Assembly: GCF_000455445.1 (NCBI RefSeq)
Contig: NZ_HG417093.1
Location: 81,125 to 145,124, forward strand
DNA: 64,000 bases
Reading direction: 5' to 3'
Origin: Hoylesella timonensis 4401737 = DSM 22865 = JCM 15640
GTDB taxonomy: Bacteria; Bacteroidota; Bacteroidia; Bacteroidales; Bacteroidaceae
Positions within the stretch are counted from its first letter, which is position 1. The number at the start of each line of letters is the position of its first letter. Made by a program: the position numbers and the translations under genes. Shown piece after piece: positions 9,120 through 18,850 of this stretch. The notes under the pieces were generated by a model, which saw nothing but the letters and a program-made list of their open reading frames with translations, did no database searches and had not been told where the DNA came from.

Positions 9120-10655
9120 ATGGGGCTAACAAGTATAGCAAGCCAATTCTTTCTGTCGCGTCAAAAAGAGATTGAACGATGCGCCAGACACACTGAATCA
9201 ATGCAACAGCAGGTACTGATGAACCTGTTGGAGCAGGCTAAAGATACAGAGTATGGGCGTAGCCATCTCTTTGGGAGTATAAAGTCGTATGAGGAATATG
9301 TAAAAAATGTGCCTGTCTGTACTTATGAAGAGCTGAAAAGTGACATTGACCGCATGCGGCATGGGGAAGAAAATGTGTTGTGGCCCGGTCAAGTGAAGTG
9401 GTTTGCCAAATCGTCAGGTACAACTAATGATAAGAGCAAATTCATACCCGTGTCTAACGAGGCTCTTCATCACATCCATTATCAAGGAGGAAAAGACACG
9501 GTGGCACTCTATCTCCTTAATCGTCCTGACAGTCGGATTTTCGACGGAAAAGCTTTGATATTAGGAGGAAGCCACTCTCCAAATTATAATGTACACAACT
9601 CTTTAGTGGGAGACCTTAGTGCAATCCTGATAGAAAATATCAATCCTCTTGTTAATGTGATGCGTGTGCCGAAGAAGTCTACGGCACTTTTGCAAGATTT
9701 TGAAGTAAAACGAGATCGTATTGCAAAGGAAACATTACATAAAAATGTAACGAATATCTCAGGAGTTCCCTCTTGGATGCTGTCTGTATTGGTGAGAGTG
9801 ATGGAATTAAGTGGCAAGACGCATTTGGAAGAGGTATGGCCTCACCTTGAAGTTTTCTTCCATGGAGGCATCCCTTTCACGCCTTATCGTCCGCAATATG
9901 AGCAACTCATCACCTCTCCGCAGATGTGTTACATGGAAACCTATAATGCCAGCGAAGGATTCTTTGGCATACAAAGCGACTTAGATGATTCTTCCATGCT
10001 CTTAATGCCGGATTATGATGTGTTCTATGAATTCATTCCGATGGATGAATTTGGAGTGAAGGAAGCCCCCACAGTAGTACCATTGGAGGGCGTTGAGCTG
10101 GATAAAAACTACGCCATGCTCATCTCTACATCTTCTGGATTGTGGCGTTATATGATTGGTGATACTGTGAAGTTTACTTCAAAAAATCCCTATAAATTCA
10201 TTATTACTGGTCGTACAAAGTACTTCATCAATGCCTTTGGTGAGGAATTGATTATGGACAATGCAGAAAAAGGGTTGGCTTATGCGTGTGAGCAAACGGG
10301 TGCAGAGATTTCAGAATACACCGCAGCACCCGTATATATGGACAGTAATGCCAAATGTAGACACCAATGGTTGATTGAGTTTGTCAAAAAACCAAAAAGT
10401 TTACAACAATTTGCGTCTATCTTAGACAAGCGTTTGCAGGAATTAAATAGTGACTACGAAGCCAAACGTTTTCACAATGTCACACTGCAACATTTGGATA
10501 TCATCATGGCACGTACCAATTTGTTTAATGATTGGCTGAAAATGAAAGGGAAAATGGGTGGACAGCACAAGGTTCCACGTTTGTCTAATAGTAGAAAGAT
10601 TATTGAGGAATTGCTCGAACTCAATACCTCTGAACAAAATCTTGTTAAGGGATAA
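9120..10655 (+). CDS. GH3-family acyl-adenylating ligase (GH3 auxin-responsive promoter family)
   Basis: The 511-residue protein resembles plant GH3 acyl-acid amido synthetases, which adenylate a carboxylic acid and join it to an amino acid. Visible landmarks are the ATP-binding SSGTTNDKSKF stretch (about 99-109), YNASEGFFG (about 278-286, the second nucleotide motif), and the YMIGDTVKF and ITGRTKYFINAFGEEL segments that close the active site. Bacterial members are widespread in Bacteroidetes but their substrates are unknown; no auxin role is implied. The gene is followed closely by a lipoprotein gene on the same strand, which suggests co-transcription. Confidence 0.9.
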   Translation: MGLTSIASQFFLSRQKEIERCARHTESMQQQVLMNLLEQAKDTEYGRSHLFGSIKSYEEYVKNVPVCTYEELKSDIDRMRHGEENVLWPGQVKWFAKSSGTTNDKSKFIPVSNEALHHIHYQGGKDTVALYLLNRPDSRIFDGKALILGGSHSPNYNVHNSLVGDLSAILIENINPLVNVMRVPKKSTALLQDFEVKRDRIAKETLHKNVTNISGVPSWMLSVLVRVMELSGKTHLEEVWPHLEVFFHGGIPFTPYRPQYEQLITSPQMCYMETYNASEGFFGIQSDLDDSSMLLMPDYDVFYEFIPMDEFGVKEAPTVVPLEGVELDKNYAMLISTSSGLWRYMIGDTVKFTSKNPYKFIITGRTKYFINAFGEELIMDNAEKGLAYACEQTGAEISEYTAAPVYMDSNAKCRHQWLIEFVKKPKSLQQFASILDKRLQELNSDYEAKRFHNVTLQHLDIIMARTNLFNDWLKMKGKMGGQHKVPRLSNSRKIIEELLELNTSEQNLVKG

Positions 10656-10671
10656 TTCTCATTTATATTGA

Positions 10672-12723
10672 ATGAAAATGCGTCATTTGTACTTTTTCAA
10701 TTACCTAAAGTCACTTCATTGCAATGCAGGCAAAGTGCTCTCGCTTAGCGCAGCATGGTATGTTCTCCTTTTGTGGCTTTCCTCTTCCCTGATGATGTCT
10801 TGTGCTCGCATGGGAAGTCCCGATGGAGGATGGTACGACGAGACTCCTCCAAAAGTGGTCAGTACGTCACCTAAGGAGGGTTCTGTACATGTCACGGATA
10901 AGAAAATATACATACAGTTTGACGAATTTATTAAGATTGACAATCCCACAGAGAAGGTTGTCATCTCTCCTCCACAGATAGAAGCACCAGAAATCAAGTC
11001 GCAAGGAAAGCGAATCGTGGTGGAACTGAAAGATTCTTTGAAGCCAGACCTCACTTATACGGTCGATTTTAGCGATGCAATCTCGGATAACAACGAGGGC
11101 AATCCTTTGGGAAATTATACTTATAGTTTTTCAACAGGTTCAAAGATTGATACCATGGAGGTAAGTGGTTATGTGCTGGAAGCCGAAAACTTAGAACCCA
11201 TTAAGGGAATCTTGGTGGGTCTTTATGCCAATCATAGCGACTCTATCTTCCGACATAAGCCCATGTTGCGCGTGTCTCGAACCGATAGTCGTGGCAAATT
11301 CACCATTCGTGGCATTGCTCCAGGCACTTATCGTATTTACGCTTTGCAGGATGTAGATGGAAATTACTTTTATAATCAGAAAAGTGAGAAGTTGGCTTTC
11401 ACGCATGACCTGATTACTCCAAGTTCTAAACCTGATATTCGACAAGATACGATTTGGGCAGATTCGCTCCATATCAAGAATATTCTGCAAGTGAATTATA
11501 CGCATTTCTTACCAGATGATATTACGTTGAGGGCTTTCACCGAGATACAGACAAATCGTTATCTCATTAAGACGGAGCGTAAAGAGCCTAACTTCTTCTC
11601 GCTGTTTTTTAGCTATGGCAGTGACCAACTCCCGCAAATAAAAGGTCTTAACTTTAATGATAAGGACGCTTTCATCATGGAGTCGACTCCTCGAGGCGAC
11701 ACCTTGACGTATTGGTTGCGTGACACAACGCTCATTCATCAAGACACATTAGAGGTTCAGTTAAGCTATCAAGCCACCGATTCTGTGGGACATCTGCATC
11801 AACAAGTGGATACTGTTTCGTTATTGTCTAAGATTCCGTATGCAAAGCGATTAAAATTGGAACAGAAAAAGATAGACGAGTGGACAAAAAAACAAGAAAA
11901 AGCTAAAAAAAGAGGCGAGCCTTACGACTCTATTATGCCAAAAGAAAACTTGGATGTACAAGTTACCGCTGGCTCGGCAATGACGGCTGATAAGAATGTA
12001 AGCTTTCATTTTGAAACTCCTTTGGCAAAGATTGACACGTCCAAGATACATCTTTATGCCAAACATGACACGCTTTGGTACGTCTCTCCGTATGAATTTG
12101 AGCAACAACGAGATACTACTGTGAAGGCTCTCAATAAGGCTTATTTAGAACATACGCGCGACTATGTCTTGCGAGGTGAGTGGCGTCCAGGGATAGAGTA
12201 TAGTCTTGAACTTGATAGTGCCGCCTTTATTGATATCTATGGAGTGGCATCAACGAAGAAGAAACAAGGCTTTTCTGTTCAATCGAATGATGAGTTAAGC
12301 ACCATTCTATTAACCATTGCGGGCGCAAAGCAAGCACCTATGGTGGTTCAGTTGCTTGACACTTCGGATAAACCAGTGAAGCAGGTGCCTGTAGTCAATG
12401 GTGAAGCACGATTCTTCTATGTTAAACCGGGCGATTATTATGCGCGTTTGTTTGTAGACACGAATGGAAATGGTCGCTGGGACACGGGGAATTACGATGA
12501 GAATAGGCAGCCCGAAGAAGTTTATTATTATCCAAAGAAGATTACATGTCGTGCAAAATGGGACTTTAATGAAACTTGGAATCTCACCCAGACGCCTCTG
12601 TATCAGCAAAAACCTGCACAAATCACCAAACAAAAGGGAGAGCAGCAACGCAAAATTCAGAATAGAAATGCCAAGCGTGCCCTCGACTTAGGTAAAAAAT
12701 ATGTGCCAGGTATGTTGAAATAA
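10672..12723 (+). CDS. Large lipoprotein with N-terminal Ig-like (Big_5) domain
   Basis: The 683-residue exported protein has a long N-terminus with a hydrophobic stretch (about 24-43) ending LMMSCARMG, a lipobox-like site with Cys44. Then comes a bacterial Ig-like domain of the Big_5 kind (about 58-155; TPPKVVSTSPKEG is its typical opening, FSTGSK its end). A carboxypeptidase-regulatory-like beta fold follows (about 164-230, FTIRGIAPGTYRIYALQD). The C-terminal half is beta-rich, with a Lys/Glu-rich linker near 395-420. It starts 16 bases after the GH3 ligase. Probably anchored in the outer membrane; function not known. Confidence 0.8.
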   Translation: MKMRHLYFFNYLKSLHCNAGKVLSLSAAWYVLLLWLSSSLMMSCARMGSPDGGWYDETPPKVVSTSPKEGSVHVTDKKIYIQFDEFIKIDNPTEKVVISPPQIEAPEIKSQGKRIVVELKDSLKPDLTYTVDFSDAISDNNEGNPLGNYTYSFSTGSKIDTMEVSGYVLEAENLEPIKGILVGLYANHSDSIFRHKPMLRVSRTDSRGKFTIRGIAPGTYRIYALQDVDGNYFYNQKSEKLAFTHDLITPSSKPDIRQDTIWADSLHIKNILQVNYTHFLPDDITLRAFTEIQTNRYLIKTERKEPNFFSLFFSYGSDQLPQIKGLNFNDKDAFIMESTPRGDTLTYWLRDTTLIHQDTLEVQLSYQATDSVGHLHQQVDTVSLLSKIPYAKRLKLEQKKIDEWTKKQEKAKKRGEPYDSIMPKENLDVQVTAGSAMTADKNVSFHFETPLAKIDTSKIHLYAKHDTLWYVSPYEFEQQRDTTVKALNKAYLEHTRDYVLRGEWRPGIEYSLELDSAAFIDIYGVASTKKKQGFSVQSNDELSTILLTIAGAKQAPMVVQLLDTSDKPVKQVPVVNGEARFFYVKPGDYYARLFVDTNGNGRWDTGNYDENRQPEEVYYYPKKITCRAKWDFNETWNLTQTPLYQQKPAQITKQKGEQQRKIQNRNAKRALDLGKKYVPGMLK

Positions 12724-12803
12724 TACCACGAAGTGTTATTCTGATGAAGAATCACGATGTTGCAAATACATCGTATTGGTACAAAAATAAGGAACAAACG
12801 AAT

Positions 12804-13595
12804 ATGAAATTATTGAAAAAAATCACTTTATTATTACTATTATTGGTCTCATCGGTCGCTGTACAAGCACAGTGTGATATGAAGAACACGGCTTTTACTT
12901 CTGGTGAGCTTCTTACCTACAATCTTTTTTTTAATTGGAAATTCGTATGGGTGAAGGTGGGAAATGCTTCCATGTCCGTGGTACGTTCCAACTATAAAGG
13001 ACAGCCAAGTTATCGCGCTTCATTAATTACCAGAGGAAATCGTAAGGCGGATCATCTCTTTGTATTGCGTGATACGTTACAAGCTTATACCTCGCTTAAC
13101 TTGGCACCGCAGTACTATCGCAAAGCAGCACAAGAAGGTTCACGTTATTATATAGACGAAGTTTTTTATACTTATCCCAATAAGAAAGTCTATGTCAAGC
13201 AACATCAGATAACCAGTAGTGGTGAGCATCTATGGAGGCAGGGCTACAAGAACGAATGTGTGTTCGATATGTTGAATATCTTTTTACGTGCAAGGTCGTT
13301 CGATGTGTCCAAGTGGAAGAAAGGCTACGCTTATCGCTTTACGATGGTTGACGGTGAAAAGTCGATGCCTGCCATGTTGAAATATCATGGGAAAACCCAC
13401 GTCAAGGCGGATGATGGGAAAAAATATCGTTGTTTACAATTGTCATATATGGAAAAAGAAGACAAGTCGTATAAGAAGATTGTCGACTTTTTCGTTACCG
13501 ATGACACCAATCATATCCCCGTACGGTTAGACATGTTCTTGCGCTTTGGCTCGGCAAAGGCTTTCTTAGTGGGGAAGAGAGGCGTAAAAAACTAA
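12804..13595 (+). CDS. Exported DUF3108-domain protein
   Basis: The protein has 263 residues. A clear signal peptide MKLLKKITLLLLLLVSSVA ends at VQA/QCDM, giving a mature N-terminal Gln. The rest is a DUF3108-type beta domain (GELLTYNLFFNWKFVWVKVG near the start; FFVTDDTNHIPVRLDMFLRFG near the end), as often found beside envelope genes in Bacteroidetes. The reading frame extends 20 residues upstream, but the ATG at 12804 begins exactly at the signal peptide. Probably the third gene of the GH3-ligase unit. Function unknown. Confidence 0.8.
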   Translation: MKLLKKITLLLLLLVSSVAVQAQCDMKNTAFTSGELLTYNLFFNWKFVWVKVGNASMSVVRSNYKGQPSYRASLITRGNRKADHLFVLRDTLQAYTSLNLAPQYYRKAAQEGSRYYIDEVFYTYPNKKVYVKQHQITSSGEHLWRQGYKNECVFDMLNIFLRARSFDVSKWKKGYAYRFTMVDGEKSMPAMLKYHGKTHVKADDGKKYRCLQLSYMEKEDKSYKKIVDFFVTDDTNHIPVRLDMFLRFGSAKAFLVGKRGVKN

Positions 13596-13729
13596 CTGCG
13601 AAATACGAGAGATGAACTTTCAGGTCAAAAGACAAGTTTCCTTCTTTGATCTCTTTCGTCGTTCATCTTCTCTTTATTTGCAGTGATTTTATTGGTAGCT
13701 TTTGCCGAAAAGTTCCTTTTTTTATTTGC

Positions 13730-14194
13730 TTATATAAAGTAATATAAAAAGGTGGCAATTCCCTCTACGGCAGGTTTTCGCTGTCCTTCGATTTCTATTT
13801 TGAAGTTGATTTCTGTTTTGCAAATGCCACGAAGGTTGCTAATGGCATGCAACTTGGCGGTCATTCTTACACGACTACCAGTAAGAACTGGTTGTCCAAA
13901 GCGCATTTTATCCATGCCATAGTTGACCAACATCTTGATGTTGTTCACCTCAATGATTTGTTCCCAAAGGTGTGGCAATAGAGACAAGGTAAGATAACCG
14001 TGCGCAATAGTGCTCTTGTAGGGGCTTTCTACTTGTGCACGCGCTTCGTCTACGTGAATCCATTGATGGTCTAAAGTAGCGTCTGCAAATAGATTGATGC
14101 GATCTTGTGTTACTTCCAACCATTCGGATGCACCTAAGTCTTTGCCTAAGTAACTGGCAAAATCTTCGTAAGAATTGATGATTACTTTTTCCAT
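13730..14194 (-). CDS. MaoC-like (R)-specific enoyl-CoA hydratase family protein
   Basis: A hot-dog-fold protein of 154 residues. The hydratase-2 motif is FADATLDHQWIHVD (about 31-44), with the catalytic Asp and His, and STIAHGYLTLSLLP follows as the conserved substrate-channel segment. Family members hydrate trans-2-enoyl-CoA or act on 3-hydroxyacyl-CoA. A perfect promoter lies 93 bases upstream. It stands alone between convergent and divergent genes, so its pathway is not shown by context. Confidence 0.88.
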   Translation of the reverse strand: MEKVIINSYEDFASYLGKDLGASEWLEVTQDRINLFADATLDHQWIHVDEARAQVESPYKSTIAHGYLTLSLLPHLWEQIIEVNNIKMLVNYGMDKMRFGQPVLTGSRVRMTAKLHAISNLRGICKTEINFKIEIEGQRKPAVEGIATFLYYFI

Positions 14195-14286
14195 ATACTG
14201 CTCATTTGTTGTGAATACGTCGCTGTGAAACGAACCGTTATACGGGGATTGTTCCCTTTAGCATCGTATTTGATGGTTTCATGATA

Positions 14287-14318
14287 CAAAGGTAGCAAAA
14301 GCAATTTAATTAGACAAA
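14287..14318 (-). promoter_or_regulatory. Promoter of the MaoC-like gene
   Basis: On the minus strand TTTG (14315-14318), 20 bases, then TACCTTTG (14287-14294). Confidence 0.75.
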
Positions 14319-14384
14319 TCGCACAAACAATGGTTGTACGCACGCAACCATAAACTGCTTGTTAACCAAAAATATAACGTTAAA

Positions 14385-14416
14385 GTTGTCGTTTTTCAAT
14401 AAATGGCTTACCTTTG
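14385..14416 (+). promoter_or_regulatory. Promoter of the ABC exporter gene
   Basis: GTTG (14385-14388), 20 bases, then TACCTTTG (14409-14416). The -7 box lies downstream of the first in-frame ATG (14403), which shows that ATG cannot be the start and that translation begins at 14469. Confidence 0.7.
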
Positions 14417-14468
14417 CATGATACCGCAGAGATTATTTATTTCTCACAGCATTAGTTTTAGCAATTTC

Positions 14469-16301
14469 ATGAAAGAGTTTATACAAGTTTTTAGGCGCTT
14501 CGTGCCACCCTACAAACGTTATTTATGGGCGTCCGTCTTATTCAATGTCTTGTCAGCAGTATTGAATATATTTTCTTTTGCGGCGCTCATTCCCATTCTT
14601 AACATTCTGTTTAAGGTGAATCAAGTGCAGGTAACCACACTCATGCCTTGGCCTGAAGCCATTAAAGATTTACCCCGTATGTTAGCTAATAATGCCAATT
14701 ATTACGTGCAGGTGATGATTGATACCTATGGTTCTACGACCACCTTGCTGCTGATAGGTTTGTTTTTGGCTTTCATGACCTTTCTAAAGACGGCAGCTTA
14801 CTTTCTGTCTTCTGCCACTATCATGCCGATTCGTACAGGTGTGGTACGTGATATCCGCAATCAGTTGTACCGCAAGATTACCAGTTTGTCGCTGGGATTC
14901 TTCTCAGAAGAGCGCAAAGGTGACATCCTTGCACGTATGAGTGGTGATGTACAGGAGGTGGAAAACTCTATCATGGCTTCGATAGACATGCTCTTCAAGA
15001 ATCCTATCCTCATCATTGCCTATTTCGCAACCTTACTTATAATCTCTTGGGAGCTCACATTGTTTACCATTGTGTTTGTTCCTATCTTTGGATGGTTAAT
15101 GGGGATTGTTGGTCGTAAACTTAAACAAAATAGCATCAAGGCACAAAGTCTCTGGAGTGACACCATGAGTCAGGTCGAGGAAACGTTGGGAGGACTGCGC
15201 ATCATCAAAGCCTTTTGTGCCGAGGAAAAGATGAATAAGCGGTTTGATAAGATCAACAGTGATTATCGCAATCATATACTTCGAGTCAATGTGCGGCAAC
15301 AAATGGCGCATCCCATGAGCGAGTTCTTAGGTACAGTGATGATTGTCATCGTGCTATGGTTTGGTGGTACCTTAGTACTCAACCAACAAACGCTCAGTGG
15401 TCCTACGTTTATTTACTACTTGGTGATGCTGTATAGTATCATCAATCCTTTGAAAGAGCTATCAAAAGCCAGTTACAGCATCATGAAAGGCTTGGCTTCG
15501 ATGGAGCGAGTAGACAAGATATTAAATGCGAAAGTCACCATACAAGATTCTCCACATCCTGTTCCTATCAAGGAATTCAAGCATCAAATCGAGTTCCGTG
15601 ATGTATCTTTTAGGTATGGAGAGCAATGGGTGTTGCGACATATTAACTTGGTGATACCCAAAGGAAAGACGGTAGCATTGGTGGGACAGAGTGGAAGTGG
15701 AAAGTCTACTTTGGTGGATTTGATACCACGCTACTATGATGTACAAGAGGGCGAGGTGTTGATTGACGGTATCAATGTTCGTGATTTGGGTATTCACGAC
15801 CTGCGACAACTCATCGGGAATGTGAACCAAGAGGCGATTCTATTTAACGATTCGTTTTATAACAACATCTCTTTTGGCGTCGACCATGCCACGCAAGCAG
15901 AGGTAGAGCAAGCAGCTCGTATTGCCAATGCTTATGACTTCATTATGGAGTCAGAAGATGGATTTGATACCTGCATTGGAGATCGAGGCGGAAGGTTGAG
16001 TGGTGGGCAGCGTCAGCGTGTGTCCATCGCCCGCGCTATCTTGAAGAATCCACCTATCTTGATACTCGACGAGGCTACCAGTGCGCTTGATACTGAGAGC
16101 GAACGCATGGTGCAAGATGCGCTGGAGAAGCTCATGAGCACACGCACAACGGTGGCAATAGCACACAGACTGTCTACTATCAAGCATGCCAATGAAATAT
16201 GTGTGCTACACGAAGGACGCATTGTAGAGCGTGGTACGCATGAAGAACTCATGAGTAAGGATGGCTATTACAAGAAACTGCACGATATGCAGGAACGATG
16301 A
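14469..16301 (+). CDS. ABC exporter, fused permease and ATPase (MsbA-like)
   Basis: The half-transporter has 610 residues. Six membrane helices fill about residues 15-310 (ABC transporter type 1 fold). The ATPase domain follows, with Walker A GQSGSGKST (406-414), the signature LSGGQRQR (510-517), Walker B ILILDEA (530-536) and the switch His in AIAHRLST (about 570). It resembles MsbA, the flippase for lipid A-core, and related lipid or peptide exporters. The LtaS-like gene starts 30 bases later, so the two are probably one operon with a role in envelope lipids. The start at 14469 is set by the promoter position. Confidence 0.92.
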   Translation: MKEFIQVFRRFVPPYKRYLWASVLFNVLSAVLNIFSFAALIPILNILFKVNQVQVTTLMPWPEAIKDLPRMLANNANYYVQVMIDTYGSTTTLLLIGLFLAFMTFLKTAAYFLSSATIMPIRTGVVRDIRNQLYRKITSLSLGFFSEERKGDILARMSGDVQEVENSIMASIDMLFKNPILIIAYFATLLIISWELTLFTIVFVPIFGWLMGIVGRKLKQNSIKAQSLWSDTMSQVEETLGGLRIIKAFCAEEKMNKRFDKINSDYRNHILRVNVRQQMAHPMSEFLGTVMIVIVLWFGGTLVLNQQTLSGPTFIYYLVMLYSIINPLKELSKASYSIMKGLASMERVDKILNAKVTIQDSPHPVPIKEFKHQIEFRDVSFRYGEQWVLRHINLVIPKGKTVALVGQSGSGKSTLVDLIPRYYDVQEGEVLIDGINVRDLGIHDLRQLIGNVNQEAILFNDSFYNNISFGVDHATQAEVEQAARIANAYDFIMESEDGFDTCIGDRGGRLSGGQRQRVSIARAILKNPPILILDEATSALDTESERMVQDALEKLMSTRTTVAIAHRLSTIKHANEICVLHEGRIVERGTHEELMSKDGYYKKLHDMQER

Positions 16302-16331
16302 TATAATGAAAAACGAAAGCTAAAGAGCGAA

Positions 16332-18326
16332 ATGGAAAAGATGAAATATAGCGTTGAATCGTCTAAAAGCAAAGGAGCTAAACAGTACTTGGCACCATTT
16401 GTGTCATTAGTGGTGAATATTTTTATGGCGTTTGTGGTGTATCTCATTGCCCGGGTGGCATTCCTTTTAGAGAATTTCAGTTATTTCTCTGAAGGTTTAT
16501 CCATCTCCCAAGTGGGCGAATGGTTTTGGGGTGGCTATATTTTCGACCGTTCTGCCATCACTTACACCAACTCCTTGTACATCGTCATGATGCTCTTCCC
16601 TTTGTGGATCAAAGAACGTCGAGGCTATCATCTATTGTGCAAATGGGTCTTTGTGGTCGTCAATACGCTTACTTTGGTCATCAATCTATGCGATGCTGTG
16701 TATTTTCCGTACACCTTGCGTCGTACTACTACGAGCGTATTTCGTGAGTTCAGCAACGAGAACAACTTGCTGGATGTGTTCTGGGGCGAGCTATGGGGAC
16801 ATTGGTACTTATTATTGCTCGCCATTGCAGTGGTATGGTTGATGTGGAAACTCTATCTCATGCCACGCACCCACCACACCTATTATGCCACGCTGGGCAG
16901 TCGCATCGGCTTCGGAGTGGTGCAGTTGCTTTTGTTGCTCGCCATTACACCGCTTGCCATAGGTGCATGCAGAGGTGGACTTGAGTCGGGGATTCGCCCC
17001 ATAACCGTGAACAATGCCAACCAATATGTCAACAGACCCACCGAATGTGCCATTGTTCTCAACACACCCTTTGCGCTTATCCGCACCATTGGAAAAGACG
17101 TATTCGAGGTGCCACCTTACTTTGAAAACCTCGAAGCTGCCGAACGAGTGTTCTCACCCATTCATCGTCCTGTCTCTACCCATCCGTTCCAAAAGAAGAA
17201 TGTGGTGGTACTCATTGTCGAGAGCTTTGGAAGAGAGTACATTGGTGCCCTGAACAAGGATTTAGAAAATGGCAACTATAAGGGATATACACCCCATGTG
17301 GACAAACTCATTCAACAGAGTGCCACCTACCAGTATTCTTACTGTAACGGTCGTAAGAGTATCGACGGAATGCCATCTGTGCTTTGTGGCATTCCAATGT
17401 TCAAAGAACCCTTCGTGTTGTCGCCTGCTTCGATGAACAATTACACCAGTATGGCAGGACTTTTGGGCAAAGAAGGCTATCACACTGCTTTCTTCCATGG
17501 GGCTAATCGTGGTAGCATGGGATTTATGGCGTTTGCTAACAAAGTAGGATTCCAGCAATACTTTGGGCGACAAGACTATGCTGCCGACAAACGATTTGGC
17601 GGAGATGCCGACTTTGATGGACACTGGGGCATTTGGGACGAACCGTTCTTACAGTATTGGGCAACGAAGATTGGCGAGCTAAAAGAGCCTTTCATGACGG
17701 CTTGCTTTACTGTGACAAGCCACACTCCTTATGTCATTCCCGAGAAATATAAAAAGGTATATCCAGAAGAGGGCATTGTGATACACAAATGTATTCGCTA
17801 TACCGACATGGCTATCGGTAAGTTTTTCGAAACCGCAAAGAAGCAACCTTGGTACAAGAATACGATTTTTGTGCTGACCAGCGACCATACCAACTTGAGC
17901 GATCATCAGCAATATCAGACCGATATTGGCGGTTTTTGCTCACCTATCGTCATCTTCGACCCCTCGGGCGAGGTAAAGTCTGGCATTTATCCAGGTATTG
18001 CGCAGCAAATAGACATCTTGCCAACAGTGCTCAGCATATTGGGCTACAACAAGCCTTTCCTCTCTTTTGGCTGCGATCTCATGACAACCCCCATGAAAGA
18101 GACGTATGCTGTGAACTATCTCAACGGTATTTATCAGTATTGTAAATATGGCTACGTGCTGCAATTTGATGGACAACACACCAAAGCCATCTATCGATTA
18201 GACGACAAGCTCATGCAGCACAACCTCTTGGGAAAGGTGAAAGAGCAAGCACAGATGGAGCATGAGCTAAAAGCTATCATTTGGCAATATATGTACAGAA
18301 TGGTACACGACAAGCTGATGCCATAG
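16332..18326 (+). CDS. LtaS-like membrane phosphotransferase (sulfatase fold)
   Basis: The 664-residue protein has about five membrane helices (near 22-46, 80-93, 103-122, 157-175 and 192-212) followed by an extracytoplasmic alkaline-phosphatase/sulfatase-type domain. VVVLIVESFGREY (291-303) holds the metal-binding Glu297. NGRKSIDG (339-346) puts a Ser343 at the usual Thr nucleophile position. FVLTSDHTN is the C-terminal metal motif. Relatives include lipoteichoic acid synthase and the OpgB phosphoglycerol transferase. In a Gram-negative cell it more likely adds phosphoglycerol or phosphoethanolamine to a periplasmic or outer-membrane glycan. Probably co-transcribed with the ABC exporter. Confidence 0.85.
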   Translation: MEKMKYSVESSKSKGAKQYLAPFVSLVVNIFMAFVVYLIARVAFLLENFSYFSEGLSISQVGEWFWGGYIFDRSAITYTNSLYIVMMLFPLWIKERRGYHLLCKWVFVVVNTLTLVINLCDAVYFPYTLRRTTTSVFREFSNENNLLDVFWGELWGHWYLLLLAIAVVWLMWKLYLMPRTHHTYYATLGSRIGFGVVQLLLLLAITPLAIGACRGGLESGIRPITVNNANQYVNRPTECAIVLNTPFALIRTIGKDVFEVPPYFENLEAAERVFSPIHRPVSTHPFQKKNVVVLIVESFGREYIGALNKDLENGNYKGYTPHVDKLIQQSATYQYSYCNGRKSIDGMPSVLCGIPMFKEPFVLSPASMNNYTSMAGLLGKEGYHTAFFHGANRGSMGFMAFANKVGFQQYFGRQDYAADKRFGGDADFDGHWGIWDEPFLQYWATKIGELKEPFMTACFTVTSHTPYVIPEKYKKVYPEEGIVIHKCIRYTDMAIGKFFETAKKQPWYKNTIFVLTSDHTNLSDHQQYQTDIGGFCSPIVIFDPSGEVKSGIYPGIAQQIDILPTVLSILGYNKPFLSFGCDLMTTPMKETYAVNYLNGIYQYCKYGYVLQFDGQHTKAIYRLDDKLMQHNLLGKVKEQAQMEHELKAIIWQYMYRMVHDKLMP

Positions 18327-18459
18327 TTTTGCACCAGTGATTTGTGATTTGATGTGTACGAACTCTTTGCATGGAGTCGTGCGACGATGAAGAATTGAGT
18401 TTTTTTTGACGTTTTGCATGGTGATTGAAGCCGCAAAAAACACCCTGTAAAACTGTCAA

Positions 18460-18846
18460 AAAACTTAACAAAAGGCTTTCCATAACTTCAATATTTTCAC
18501 GCAGATGATAAGTTGCTCGCAAATATCGCAGTATTTGAAGAGTTTTGTAAGTGTCAGAATATGAGTTACTTATCTTGAAAAGTGCAGATAATGTTGCCTT
18601 TCTTTCCTTTGTTTTAGTTGCTAAAGCAATGCTTTAAGGGCGTTAAGTCATGTTGATAAGCCCTTTATCCCATGTTTACAGCACTCCAAAAGTATTACTT
18701 TAAGGGCATTCACCCATTGCTTTAACAAAATCAGCGCATATTTCGAGCTGTTTTAGCTGCATTTTTGAACCAAAATGGGGTGTATCTTCGTCTATTTTGA
18801 AGATTTTTCCTGACCGTTTTTTGGTATTTTTTTAGGACAAAAAAGA
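18460..18846 (+). repeat. Dispersed intergenic repeat, copy B (diverged)
   Basis: A diverged member of the family seen at 8.45 and 56.5 kb. The right end TCTATTTTGAAGATTTTT...CTGACCGTTTTTTGGTA with TAGGACAAAA closely matches copy A. In the left part CATAACTTCAATATTTTC and GCTCGCAAATATCGCAG are degraded arms of the palindrome. It sits between convergent genes and ends about five bases before the GT4 stop. The rest of the gap 18327-18459 shows nothing clear. Confidence 0.65.
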
Positions 18847-18850
18847 GCAT

